Under the pieces are notes generated by a model, which saw only the letters and a program-made list of their open reading frames with translations, did no database searches and had not been told where the DNA came from. This document shows positions 25,201-34,053 of a DNA stretch of 64,000 nt, piece after piece. The DNA lies in the NCBI GenBank assembly GCA_031374115.1, contig JANMNO010000149.1, positions 1 through 64,000 of the forward strand. The letters run 5' to 3'. Source of the stretch: JAKFWF01 sp031374115. Its GTDB lineage: Bacteria > Pseudomonadota > Alphaproteobacteria > Rhizobiales > Hyphomicrobiaceae. The position numbers and the translations under genes were made by a program. The stretch's first letter is position 1, and each line of letters begins with the position of its first letter.

Positions 25201-27021
25201 ATGCGTTTGCGATCGGCCTTGGGCTTTTGTTCGGTTCTGACTGTGCTCTCACTTGGGGTACCGAATGATATCGCAACCGCCGAAGAAGTTGCCTCCCCCA
25301 GCTCCGAAGTTACGGCCGTCGAGCTCGAGCCATTGCCGCCGCCGCCGCCGGCTTTGACAGAGGCGCCGGCGCCAGCGGCGATGCCGTCGCCAACTTTGAC
25401 AAGCGCACCCGAAGCGACGAAATCCGATTTGGTTGCGCCTGCGCCCGGTGCAGCTATCCCAGCAACAGCGATACCTAGCGAAGCGTTGACCGAGCCGAGC
25501 GCTCCTAATGTCGCAGCCCCCGTCGAGGCTGTTCCATCCGCGATCGTCCAGACTGATCCGATCGTCGCCGAGGTTCGCCAACGCCTCGCGCGTTCGTCAG
25601 CGGCGCTCGGCAAAGATGAACGCCAAGTCTTGCAGCGAGCTTACGGAACCGATGGCGCAAAGCCCTTCTGGATCAGCGAAAACACCGTTTCGCCGCGCGG
25701 CCAGGCGCTACTAGGCGAGCTGCGGCGCGCCGACGATTGGGGTCTCAAGTCATCCGAATTCGATGTTCCAGCGGCGGTGCCGCCCGAAGCCAGCCCGGAG
25801 TGGCTCGCCGAGCTCGAACTCAAGTTGAGCGTCGCGGCCTTGAAGTATGCCCGCCATGCACGTGGTGGCCGCGCCGACCCGACGCAACTATCGAGCTACC
25901 TTGATCGCCGCGCCCAGCTGCTGCCGCCAAAGCGTGTTCTCGACGAGGTGACCGCCGCTGCCGATCCCGATGCTTACCTCCGCAAGTTGCATCCTCAGCA
26001 TCCGCAGTTCGAAAAATTGCGGCAAGCGTATCTGTCCGCGCGGGATGCGAAAATCCCAGTCGAAGATGCGGTCGCTACTCCAGCGCCGTTGTTCGAAGGG
26101 CGTAAAGCAAAGGCTGAGGAAGCCCCGCCAACCGGTGGCCTCCGCAAGCTTATGGCTAACATGGAAATGTGGCGATGGATGCCAACGGAGCTTGGCGCAA
26201 CTCACCTGATGGTCAATGTGCCGGAGTTCCAGTTCCGGCTGATCCGCAATGGCGAGGTGATCCACACCGAGCGGGTAATCACCGGGAAGGTAGATACACA
26301 AACGCCGATCTTCTCCGATCTGATGGAGACTGTCGTTTTCAAGCCGACCTGGAACGTACCCGACTCGATCAAAGTCAAGGAGTTACTGCCGGCGCTCTCG
26401 CGCAACCCGTCGGCACTCGCACGCCAGGGTTTGCGAATTGCGCACAACGGCCGCGAAGTCGATCCGGCGTCGATCGACTGGGCTACGACCGACATCCGCT
26501 CCTTCCATGTGTTCCAGCCGCCGGGCGATGCGAATGCGCTCGGCATCGTGAAGTTCTTGTTCCCCAACAAACATGCGGTTTACCTGCATGACACTCCGAC
26601 CAAGGCGCTCTTCAACTCGACGCGCCGCGCCTTTAGTCACGGGTGTATACGCGTGCGCAATCCGGTGCGGTTGGCGGAAATTCTGATGGAAAACGATCGC
26701 GGTTGGAGCACAGCGCAAGTCAAGGCGCAACTAGCACCGTCAGCGCCCGAGGCCGCTGACACGGCATTGTTGAAGAAGTTTCCCGTTCACATCGCCTACT
26801 TTACCGCCTGGGCGAACGATGCGGGCGAGATCCAATACTTCAACGACGTTTACGGCTACGAGACAAACATCCACCTAGGGCTCGAAGGCAAGGCCCATAT
26901 GATCGTAAAGCGGAAGGAGGATCTTGGTCCGGTGCGGGCCGAAGTGGTCGGTCGCATGGTTGAAACCAAACCGTCCCCGGTCAATAAGGAATGGATGAAG
27001 ACGATCTTCAAGACGTTCTAG
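25201..27021 (+). CDS. L,D-transpeptidase (YkuD family, LdtD/YcbB-like)
   Basis: A 606-residue periplasmic enzyme. The ATG at 25201 gives a signal peptide (MRLRSALGFCSVLTVLSLG) and has GGAG upstream. Then comes a Pro/Ala-rich linker (about 35-130), a scaffold region (about 140-300, FWISENTVSPRGQALLGELR) and the YkuD domain (about 330-560) with HMVNVPEFQFRLI-like strands and the catalytic motif SHGCIRVRNP carrying the nucleophile Cys. It makes 3-3 peptidoglycan cross-links or attaches proteins to peptidoglycan. Length matches LdtD-type enzymes. It follows the sigma-54 regulator after a terminator, so it has its own promoter. Confidence 0.92.
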   Translation: MRLRSALGFCSVLTVLSLGVPNDIATAEEVASPSSEVTAVELEPLPPPPPALTEAPAPAAMPSPTLTSAPEATKSDLVAPAPGAAIPATAIPSEALTEPSAPNVAAPVEAVPSAIVQTDPIVAEVRQRLARSSAALGKDERQVLQRAYGTDGAKPFWISENTVSPRGQALLGELRRADDWGLKSSEFDVPAAVPPEASPEWLAELELKLSVAALKYARHARGGRADPTQLSSYLDRRAQLLPPKRVLDEVTAAADPDAYLRKLHPQHPQFEKLRQAYLSARDAKIPVEDAVATPAPLFEGRKAKAEEAPPTGGLRKLMANMEMWRWMPTELGATHLMVNVPEFQFRLIRNGEVIHTERVITGKVDTQTPIFSDLMETVVFKPTWNVPDSIKVKELLPALSRNPSALARQGLRIAHNGREVDPASIDWATTDIRSFHVFQPPGDANALGIVKFLFPNKHAVYLHDTPTKALFNSTRRAFSHGCIRVRNPVRLAEILMENDRGWSTAQVKAQLAPSAPEAADTALLKKFPVHIAYFTAWANDAGEIQYFNDVYGYETNIHLGLEGKAHMIVKRKEDLGPVRAEVVGRMVETKPSPVNKEWMKTIFKTF

Positions 27022-27096
27022 TTTGGGGTTCCTCGGCGCCGATTGTCTGCCACATGATCCCTTCACATTCGCCCGACGTGACGCTAGTCTTTGATC

Positions 27097-27771
27097 ATGA
27101 GTTATGTGCGCAAAACATTGCAGCGCCGGCCAATGGCTGGTTCACGGGCCCTCAAGGGTTCGCACTCGCACGCGCGCGCCCGTTCGAACAATAGCGGCTA
27201 CTTGGACGGCCAATTGTTGATCGCGATGCCGCAAATGACCGACAAGCGGTTCGCGCGGTCGGTCATATACCTTTGTACCCACTCGGCTGAAGGCGCGATG
27301 GGATTGATCGTCAATCAACGCGCCAAAAACATAAGTTTTCCGCAGCTGCTGTCCCAACTCGGTATCGTCTCCAAGAACGCGTCGGACACGGTGCCACCTG
27401 AAATCATGGTCAAGGATGTGCACGTTGGAGGACCCGTCGACACTAAACGCGGGTTCGTGCTGCACAGCGCCGACTACTTTGCCGCGACCAACACTATGGC
27501 AATCGACTCGAGCATCAGTCTGACAGCAACCGTCGATATTCTCAAAGCCATGGCGAAGGGCAACGGGCCGGACAAAGCGATGCTGGCTCTGGGATATGCC
27601 GGCTGGGGTGCCGGACAACTCGAGGCTGAGATCCAGCATAATGGGTGGCTGCACTGTCCTGCCGACCCGCTGATTGTTTTCAATCAGGATATCGATCACA
27701 AATACGAACAGGCGATGTCTCTGATCGGCATCGACATGTCGCATTTCGTAAGCGACGCCGGCCACGCCTGA
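27097..27771 (+). CDS. YqgE/AlgH family protein
   Basis: A 224-residue protein; residues from about 35 onward match YqgE: YLDGQLLIAMPQM, FARSVIYLCTHSAEGAMGLIVN, DVHVGGPVDTKRGFVLHS, LALGYAGWGAGQLEAEI and NGWL. The biochemical role of this widely conserved family is unknown. The first 35 residues are basic and atypical; the ATG at 27133 is a possible alternative and neither start has a clear ribosome site. It converges with the envelope operon ending at 27834. Confidence 0.88.
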   Translation: MSYVRKTLQRRPMAGSRALKGSHSHARARSNNSGYLDGQLLIAMPQMTDKRFARSVIYLCTHSAEGAMGLIVNQRAKNISFPQLLSQLGIVSKNASDTVPPEIMVKDVHVGGPVDTKRGFVLHSADYFAATNTMAIDSSISLTATVDILKAMAKGNGPDKAMLALGYAGWGAGQLEAEIQHNGWLHCPADPLIVFNQDIDHKYEQAMSLIGIDMSHFVSDAGHA

Positions 27772-27833
27772 TCAAGCTCTTACGCTAAAGCGCCGACCCG
27801 TATACTGCGATGCTCAAACCCGGGCGTTAGCAC

Positions 27834-29630
27834 CTACCGGTTTTTGCTTGATTCGACTTCACCGCGGTCGACGCGACGCGAAAACTCGGTCTGGCCGCCA
27901 GCCGACAGGATACGCGCTTGTTCAACCCAGTTCTCGCGCTCGATGCGGCCGCGGAAATCCAGGACTTGGCTGACACGATCAATGTCTGCGCCCGACCAGT
28001 TGGCGATCTGCCGATAAGAAGTGACGCCCATCGAGTTCAGTTTCTTCTCGATCAGCACACCGACGCCGCGAACCCGCTTTAGGTCGTCCACTTGTGCCGA
28101 CTTAGCGCCGCCAATCTGCCCCGCACCCGCGTATGCTTCGGAGCGCACCGAGCGCAAACCCGACATATCCGCCGGGCGTTGCGTGGACGCCGGCTCGGCA
28201 ACCGTTTTGGCGGCAGTATCGCGGATCGCATCCGACAGCCGGCTTGGCCGGGCGACATCAAGGCTTGGAGTTCCCGCAGGGGAATGGCGTTGATCGAACT
28301 GGCGTGAATAGGCCGTGTCGCCACCGCGCGATAGGATTTGCGCCTGTTCGATCCAGTTTTCGCGCTTCACGCGGCCCTCTTGACCGAGCAGGCGATCGAA
28401 CCGCATGGCATCGGCGGCCGTCCAGCTCGCGACCTGCGCGTATCGGTTGACGCTTTGCGTGTTGAGGAGCTTCTCCACTTCGGCGTTTATGCCGCCAATG
28501 CGCTGCAGAGTATCGCGCATAGTAGACGACAGAGTACCAAGACCCGCCGCTGCAGCGGACGCCGCAGCGCCAGCGAGCCCCGGCTCCGTCGTGCGAGACG
28601 TCTCGTCGCCAACTGCTGCCGTTTTTGCAACACTAGAGGCTTCGACTGGTGAGGTCTTTTGCTCGCGGACCGGCGCGTCTGCCGATTGGGCAAATGCTGC
28701 ACGATCCGATACGTGCGGCGATGTCGTCGTTGCGACAGCTAGTGCAACAACCTGCGTTGCAGCCGGTTTCTGCACACTCTCGTTGATGACCGGCGGTGCC
28801 GTCGTCGTCTCACCGCGATCTTTTCTCCGCGCGTAGGCAGTTTCACCTCCACGAGCCAGGATCTGCGCCTGCTCGATCCAGTTTTCCTGCTCGATTCGGC
28901 CGCTGAAGCCGAGCGCCTTGGAGATCCGCGCGACGTCACCAGGCAACCACGCCGCAACATCACGATAACGCCCGACGCCAAGTTCAATGAGGCGCGCGCT
29001 GACTGCCGGATCGATTGAGCGGATGCGGGTCAAATCATCGGTCGCGGAGATAGCGGCCGCCGCCGCAATTGGCGCCGCAACGCTCGCTGGTCCCGACGTG
29101 CTGGAAGCAGGAAAGTCTAGGCGCCCCGGAACCACTGACGCGACCTGCTGGGCCGATACTGCCGGCGGCATCGGAACGGTACCGGTCGCAGGATCCGAAG
29201 TCCTGACGGGAGGTGTCGCGACCGGCGCTACGCTAGGCGCTGCAACACCTACCGGTGCCGTACCATTGACAGGCGGAGCGGGTGGCGACGGGGCCGGTTT
29301 TGCGGCTTGCATGGCGCCACCCATGGCCGGCGCCTTGGTCAAAACCTCCTCGAAACGGTTCGCTGCATCAGCGGCGGCTTGTGGCGACGTGCGCTCGATC
29401 GTCTCCAGTGCGATCGGTTTTGGATCAGCGCGGCGAACCGGTGGGGAAATCGGTGCTTGAGGCGGAATGGCGCCGCGCCGTGCGGAAGCGGACGCGCCCT
29501 CGAACCTCGAGGTTTCATTTGCGAGCTTTGCGGTCGCAAAAAAGGATCGTTTGACCAGACAAGCCGCCCAAGCGCCGAGGAAGTAGGCGCCAAGCAAGAG
29601 AAGCGACGTTTCCAGAATCAGTCTTGTCAT
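27834..29630 (-). CDS. Membrane-anchored protein with three helix-hairpin-helix-like repeats
   Basis: A 598-residue protein. An N-terminal membrane helix (LETSLLLLGAYFLGAWAACL) is followed by a Pro/Ala-rich linker and three related units of about 70 residues near positions 200-270, 370-440 and 520-590. Each has a D-x-L-x-R-I/V start, a turn with G or S-V-x-x-Y, A-x-W, and a shared close (ENWIEQAQILARGG, ENWIEQAQILSRGG, ENWVEQARILSAGG). This is the H3TH-like repeat also seen in C-terminal tails of some alphaproteobacterial L21 and NuoE proteins and often labelled flap-endonuclease-like; no nuclease motif is present. Last gene after the OmpA/BON protein and a microprotein. Confidence 0.8.
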   Translation of the reverse strand: MTRLILETSLLLLGAYFLGAWAACLVKRSFFATAKLANETSRFEGASASARRGAIPPQAPISPPVRRADPKPIALETIERTSPQAAADAANRFEEVLTKAPAMGGAMQAAKPAPSPPAPPVNGTAPVGVAAPSVAPVATPPVRTSDPATGTVPMPPAVSAQQVASVVPGRLDFPASSTSGPASVAAPIAAAAAISATDDLTRIRSIDPAVSARLIELGVGRYRDVAAWLPGDVARISKALGFSGRIEQENWIEQAQILARGGETAYARRKDRGETTTAPPVINESVQKPAATQVVALAVATTTSPHVSDRAAFAQSADAPVREQKTSPVEASSVAKTAAVGDETSRTTEPGLAGAAASAAAAGLGTLSSTMRDTLQRIGGINAEVEKLLNTQSVNRYAQVASWTAADAMRFDRLLGQEGRVKRENWIEQAQILSRGGDTAYSRQFDQRHSPAGTPSLDVARPSRLSDAIRDTAAKTVAEPASTQRPADMSGLRSVRSEAYAGAGQIGGAKSAQVDDLKRVRGVGVLIEKKLNSMGVTSYRQIANWSGADIDRVSQVLDFRGRIERENWVEQARILSAGGQTEFSRRVDRGEVESSKNR

Positions 29631-29700
29631 CGGTCAGAACTCACACATGTATCTCAACGCCAAGGCGTAGTTACCAAATGAAACGTCAATCAGGGAAAAC

Positions 29701-29799
29701 TCAGTTTTCGGCACGGCCGCACGATATCCAGCCGACGTAGGCACCTATGAGGAAGGCCGCAACAATGTACCAAAGCAACTTCACGATCAGATAATCCAC
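29701..29799 (-). CDS. 32-residue single-helix membrane microprotein
   Basis: A GTG-start frame of 32 codons preceded by GGTAGGAG about 7 bases upstream. It reads VDYLIVKLLWYIVAAFLIGA then YVGWISCGRAEN: one membrane helix with a short Cys-containing cytoplasmic or periplasmic tail. It lies between the OmpA/BON gene and the repeat protein with gaps of 54 and 70 bases on the same strand, so it is the middle gene of an operon. Its helix resembles the N-terminal anchor of the downstream protein (AYFLGAW versus GAYVGW). Function unknown. Confidence 0.6.
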   Translation of the reverse strand: MDYLIVKLLWYIVAAFLIGAYVGWISCGRAEN

Positions 29800-29853
29800 G
29801 ATTGCCAGCTCCTACCTCAATGCACTCAAATCTGGCGCCAAGCGCTGCCTCGA

Positions 29854-31893
29854 TCAGTCGATCTTCACTTCGAACTCGATGCGCCGGTTTTTCGCCCGGT
29901 TTTCCTTGGTGTCATTCGCTGCAATCGGACGTGTCTCGCCATAGCCCAGCGAAGTTAAACGAGCGCCCTCGATGCCAGCCGCCGTTAGATAGTCGAGCAC
30001 CGATTTTGCGCGCCGGTTCGAGAGATTTGCGTTGCGCTCCGGCGTACCCTCGGCGTCGGTGTGGCCTTGAACCTCTATCCGGGCCGACTTGCAGGTATTC
30101 ATCACACCGACGAGTTTATCGAGTGTCGCGTTGCTTTGAATATCAAGTTCGGCGCTTGCGCGCTTGAAATAGATGACGCCTTCTTTGCTCACCGCAGTCA
30201 ACGTTGTTTGACAATTGCTCGCCTCTTGCCGCGTCTTTTGTGTGGCTGCACTCGTTGATGGCGCCGCAACGAGCGCAGGTGCAGGCGCGGCGGGCACTGC
30301 TGGTATCGGCGGCGCGACCGGCTGTGTTGGCGCAGCGATAGCTGGGGCTGGTGCGGAAAGCTTGGCTGCCGCAGCATCGGCGGCAGCTTTCGCAGCTACA
30401 GCGTCCGCTGCGGCGCGACGAGCGGCTTCGTCTGCTGCTGCCTGTGCAGCCGCAGCGTCAGCGCGACGCTTCAGTTCGGCTGCCGAAATACCGGTGAACG
30501 CGATCCTTATATCGGCATTGCACGCTGATCCGGCCGCATTCGACACCTCCACGGGAACTCCCTGCGCGATCGCTTCGCTTTCGGTCGAACCGGTGACAAC
30601 GAGGTTGCGGCCAGAAATCTGTAGGCGACCGCTGCCAAGGCGCCCGAGGCCAACCAAACCCGCGAGCGTGCACGTTTGCCAACCGTCGGGAGCGCCCAGT
30701 GCCACGTCGAGCTTGTCGTCGATGCGCTGCCCGGCCAACCGCGCTTTCACCGCCTCGACAATCGCACCCTTCGCTTCGAGACTAGGTACATAACCGGTCA
30801 GCGCAACGACCCCGCCGGCAGCAACCACCGAAGAGGTGAATGGGTCGATTGTCTTCAGCGGAATTTCCTTCACGCGTAGGGCGTCGGATACCTTGAATGA
30901 TGCCGGCACGTCGGACTTCAGCCCGCGACGCACCTCATCGGCAGTGGCGGCGTCGGCGGCAAGCCCGCTGAGGCTCATCTGAGCATCGCGCGTATCGACG
31001 CTCCCTTCCTCCAGTCGGCCAAGCTTCGACACCGCTGCGAGGACCCCCTGCAACCAATCCTTTGGCTCTCCAGCGGCGATTTGCAGCCGGTCGACGATGG
31101 CAGCTCTTGGAAATGCTCTCTTTGCGGCCGAGAAAATATCATCGCGCGCACGTTCGCTAGGCACAAACCCGATCAGCTGGACTTGGGTACCACTAAGCCG
31201 TGCACCCCACGTGTAAGGCTTCACCACGGGTGGCGTGACCTTGTCGCTGCGCAGTTTGATGCCGAGCGGCAGTGCATTCTGCAAAGCCATCTTGATATTG
31301 CGGTAGGCGTTGATGTCGTCGGCTTCGCCCTCGATCAATAAGTTCGCTGCATCGAGATCGACCCGGCCACCAGATTTCAGGCCAGCGAGCTGTCTAAGCG
31401 CAAAACCAATGCCGCCCTCCCAGAGGGACGCTCCGGGTGCACCACGCGCCAATTTCGTTCGATCGTCGATCTCGCGGCTTGGGAATGTCGCCTTCGCGGT
31501 TCCAATGATCGCTTGCCGGGTTGCAGGTGAGGGTACGAAGCCAGTCAACCTGACGCGCCCATCTGCCTGCAGCTGAGCGCCCCAGACATAATTCTTTTCT
31601 TCATCAAGTAACCTTGATTGATCGTCGAGCTGACGCACGCCCCAAATGCTGCGAACGATGCCGGCAGCGCGCAGTTGATCGCTGTTGTCTACCGCCTGAC
31701 CGTTAAGCGTCGCGTTGCGGCCATCGAAGGAAACGGTTGCCCAGCCTTGAGCCGCGCTCGACAATGCAGCTTCGGATTGCTGCTTCAGCGACGTCTCGAT
31801 GCCACCGAACGTGCCAAAAAACCAATACATCAGGCCAGTAAGCACAGGTAATAGCAGCAGACCCCACAACCAGCGGATCGGATTGCATTTCAT
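29854..31893 (-). CDS. OmpA-family protein with BON-like repeats
   Basis: A 679-residue protein started at the ATG at 31893, which gives an N-terminal anchor (RWLWGLLLLPVLTGLMYWFF). Three repeats of about 150 residues (sharing GFVPS, AKxxFP, W..G and LG.L patterns) look like BON-type modules. An Ala-rich helical linker (about 480-540) leads to a C-terminal OmpA domain (about 560-679) with VQGHTDAEGTPERNANLSNR and KNRRIEFEV, which binds the diaminopimelate of peptidoglycan. Organisation is like mycobacterial ArfA. It probably links the inner membrane to the cell wall. First gene of a three-gene operon. Confidence 0.88.
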   Translation of the reverse strand: MKCNPIRWLWGLLLLPVLTGLMYWFFGTFGGIETSLKQQSEAALSSAAQGWATVSFDGRNATLNGQAVDNSDQLRAAGIVRSIWGVRQLDDQSRLLDEEKNYVWGAQLQADGRVRLTGFVPSPATRQAIIGTAKATFPSREIDDRTKLARGAPGASLWEGGIGFALRQLAGLKSGGRVDLDAANLLIEGEADDINAYRNIKMALQNALPLGIKLRSDKVTPPVVKPYTWGARLSGTQVQLIGFVPSERARDDIFSAAKRAFPRAAIVDRLQIAAGEPKDWLQGVLAAVSKLGRLEEGSVDTRDAQMSLSGLAADAATADEVRRGLKSDVPASFKVSDALRVKEIPLKTIDPFTSSVVAAGGVVALTGYVPSLEAKGAIVEAVKARLAGQRIDDKLDVALGAPDGWQTCTLAGLVGLGRLGSGRLQISGRNLVVTGSTESEAIAQGVPVEVSNAAGSACNADIRIAFTGISAAELKRRADAAAAQAAADEAARRAAADAVAAKAAADAAAAKLSAPAPAIAAPTQPVAPPIPAVPAAPAPALVAAPSTSAATQKTRQEASNCQTTLTAVSKEGVIYFKRASAELDIQSNATLDKLVGVMNTCKSARIEVQGHTDAEGTPERNANLSNRRAKSVLDYLTAAGIEGARLTSLGYGETRPIAANDTKENRAKNRRIEFEVKID

Positions 31894-32214
31894 AGCTTGC
31901 GTCCTACTCCCTACCACCCGGCCTACAACCCGGCGCAACGACATCTTCACGGCCGACGACGAGCGTCGCACACCAATGAGGCCGCGCCGTCGGCCACCCA
32001 ACGGGCATTTGCGACTATGCGTGGCCGAAAAATAACCCCACCGTCTTATAGCCATCGGCCTGCAGCATTGGAAGCAGCTGCTGGGTGCTGTCCGGTGCTC
32101 GTCTGCAACACCACTGCGAAAGGATGAGAGGGCTTAGCACTGAAACCCGAATTTCTCAGCAGACATCGGCATAACGGGTAAGCTGACATTCCTTCATTGG
32201 CGCATTTGCCTGCA
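31894..32214. other. 321-base intergenic region
   Basis: Contains the promoter of the OmpA/BON operon on the minus strand and the 3' flank of the GT10 gene. No gene, repeat or terminator hairpin was recognised. Confidence 0.35.
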
Positions 32215-33192
32215 TCACTTCAGCAGCAGCGCGCGCTGGAGGCGGCCGCCGATCGTTGCAGCGCCATTACCTAGAATCTCGTGCGGTCGTCCGGGCGCCC
32301 AATTTGCAGTGGAAAGCTTACTTGCGGCCTTTGCGATGATAACCGCGTAGTTATGCTCGTACAACAGCTTGTGCCGCGCTTCGCGTAGCTGCGACAGTCG
32401 GCTTTGCCACGGATCCAGCGCCAGCAACCTGACGACTGTCTCGACGGCGGAGGCGGGATCGCCGGTATCGAGCGTCTCATAGGAACCGGCAGGAAAGTAG
32501 TGGCCGATCGATGGCGTGCCAGAGAAAATCGGTAACGCCCAACCCAGATAGGCGTCGGCAAGCTTCTCGCTCCAATAATGCTCGTCGGCACTGTTTTCGA
32601 GCACCAAATGATACCGGCAGGCATCGATCGCGTCGGCCTTGTCGGGAATGGGCTTAAAGCCGTTGCCGAAAAGCATCAATTGGTTGCCGATACGCTGCCG
32701 GAGAAGTTCGATGAACGCGAGACGCCGCCGCTGCATCGGGGTCCGCTTTTTCGCCGATATGACAGCCGACACGGCAAGCCGGCGAGGCTGTGGCGTTTGC
32801 CGTTCCAACGCTTCAAAATTGCGAGCAACACGCAGCCCACCGGTCTCGAAAACAAGTCCATAAAACCACGGCAGACCGGTCTGGCCGCGCAGCAAGCGTC
32901 CGCGGTACCCCCAGTGCCGGTAGGGCGAGATCACCGTGCCAAACTGATTGAGATAGGCAACGTTGTAGCGCTTGATGTTGCATGGCTCGCCGGTAATCAA
33001 AATGCGCCGATCAATCGGAACCGTCGTCGTCTGCCCCTTCAATGGCTCGTCGAAAACCGCGAGTGCGTCGACGCCATCCGTCGCGTTCAACATCAGTTGC
33101 GCGGCACCAACATAACCATCGCCGTTTGCGGTCTGTCGCAACCACGGCACGCCCACGTGTCGCGAAACCAATCCGATCTTCAAGTCGAGCAC
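32215..33192 (-). CDS. Glycosyltransferase family 10 (fucosyltransferase-like) protein
   Basis: A 325-residue cytoplasmic protein with GTG start and AGAAGG just upstream. The C-terminal donor-binding region, YHLVLENSADEHYWSEKL then AYLGWALPIFSG, is the GT10 signature (ENS-x-D-Y-x-T/S-EK-x-x-D-A) that binds a GDP-sugar. The N-terminal half (ITGEPCNIKRYNVAYLNQFG) matches the acceptor-side domain. GT10 enzymes move fucose or related deoxyhexoses to polysaccharides. It is a lone glycosyltransferase with no sugar-nucleotide genes nearby, so the acceptor cannot be stated. Confidence 0.85.
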   Translation of the reverse strand: MLDLKIGLVSRHVGVPWLRQTANGDGYVGAAQLMLNATDGVDALAVFDEPLKGQTTTVPIDRRILITGEPCNIKRYNVAYLNQFGTVISPYRHWGYRGRLLRGQTGLPWFYGLVFETGGLRVARNFEALERQTPQPRRLAVSAVISAKKRTPMQRRRLAFIELLRQRIGNQLMLFGNGFKPIPDKADAIDACRYHLVLENSADEHYWSEKLADAYLGWALPIFSGTPSIGHYFPAGSYETLDTGDPASAVETVVRLLALDPWQSRLSQLREARHKLLYEHNYAVIIAKAASKLSTANWAPGRPHEILGNGAATIGGRLQRALLLK

Positions 33193-33261
33193 CTTCTATC
33201 CACTTGATCCAAACGCGATCGAACGCCAGTGTCCACCCTCTGGCAAATGCAGGATGTGACG

Positions 33262-34032
33262 ATGTCAAACGGCGTACGCTCAACGGTCGACAGTATTTAC
33301 CGCTACCCCGTCAAGGGTCTGACGCCGGAAAAGATGGATAGCGTGACACTGGCGCCCGGCGAGACCCTACCGTTCGACCGGGCTTTCGCGATCGAAAATG
33401 GACCAGGGCGTTTCGATCCGGCAAATCCGCGCCATCTGCCGAAGATCACATTCCTCATGCTGATGCGCGACGAACGCTTGGCGACACTCGACGCCCGGTT
33501 TGACGATGCGACGCTGACCCTGACAATTTTCCGGGCGGGAAAACAAGTCGCCCGCGGCGATCTTGGGACGAGACTGGGCCGCACCATGATCGAGCAGTTC
33601 ATGGCGGCTTACATGAAGGACAGCCTACGCGGCGCACCTAAGATCGTGTCCGCTCCGAACCATAGCTTCTCGGACGTCGCCATGAAGTGCCTCCACATCG
33701 TCAACCTGGCGTCGGTACGTGACCTTGAACGTTCTGTTGGTCAGCCCATCAACCACTTGCGATTCAGAGCCAATTTATACATCGATGGCGTCGAACCATG
33801 GGCCGAGCGGGGATGGCTTGGGCGGCAGCTCGCGATTGGGGACGCCCGGCTTGAAGTGGTTGCGCGCACGCAGCGATGCGACGCGACCAACGTCGATCCC
33901 GGCACAGCTGCGCGCGATATGGCATTGCCGGCAGTTTTGCAAAGAACTTGGGGCCACGCCGATTTCGGCATCTATGCCAAGGTGGATGCCGGAGGGGCCA
34001 TCGCCCCCGCCGACCACATTCACTTAGTTTGA
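33262..34032 (+). CDS. MOSC-domain protein
   Basis: A 256-residue protein; ATG at 33262 with AGGA 8 bases upstream is preferred to the in-frame GTG at 33229. An N-terminal MOSC beta-barrel (SIYRYPVKGLTPEKMD) precedes a MOSC domain with the conserved Cys in RTQRCDATNVDP and RANLYIDG. MOSC domains bind molybdenum or sulfur-carrier groups, as in mARC and YiiM-type proteins that reduce N-hydroxylated compounds. No electron-transfer domain is fused. Convergent with the DUF4167 gene, 21 bases away. Confidence 0.88.
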   Translation: MSNGVRSTVDSIYRYPVKGLTPEKMDSVTLAPGETLPFDRAFAIENGPGRFDPANPRHLPKITFLMLMRDERLATLDARFDDATLTLTIFRAGKQVARGDLGTRLGRTMIEQFMAAYMKDSLRGAPKIVSAPNHSFSDVAMKCLHIVNLASVRDLERSVGQPINHLRFRANLYIDGVEPWAERGWLGRQLAIGDARLEVVARTQRCDATNVDPGTAARDMALPAVLQRTWGHADFGIYAKVDAGGAIAPADHIHLV

Positions 34033-34053
34033 TCGTATCGCCGGGCGTGCCGT

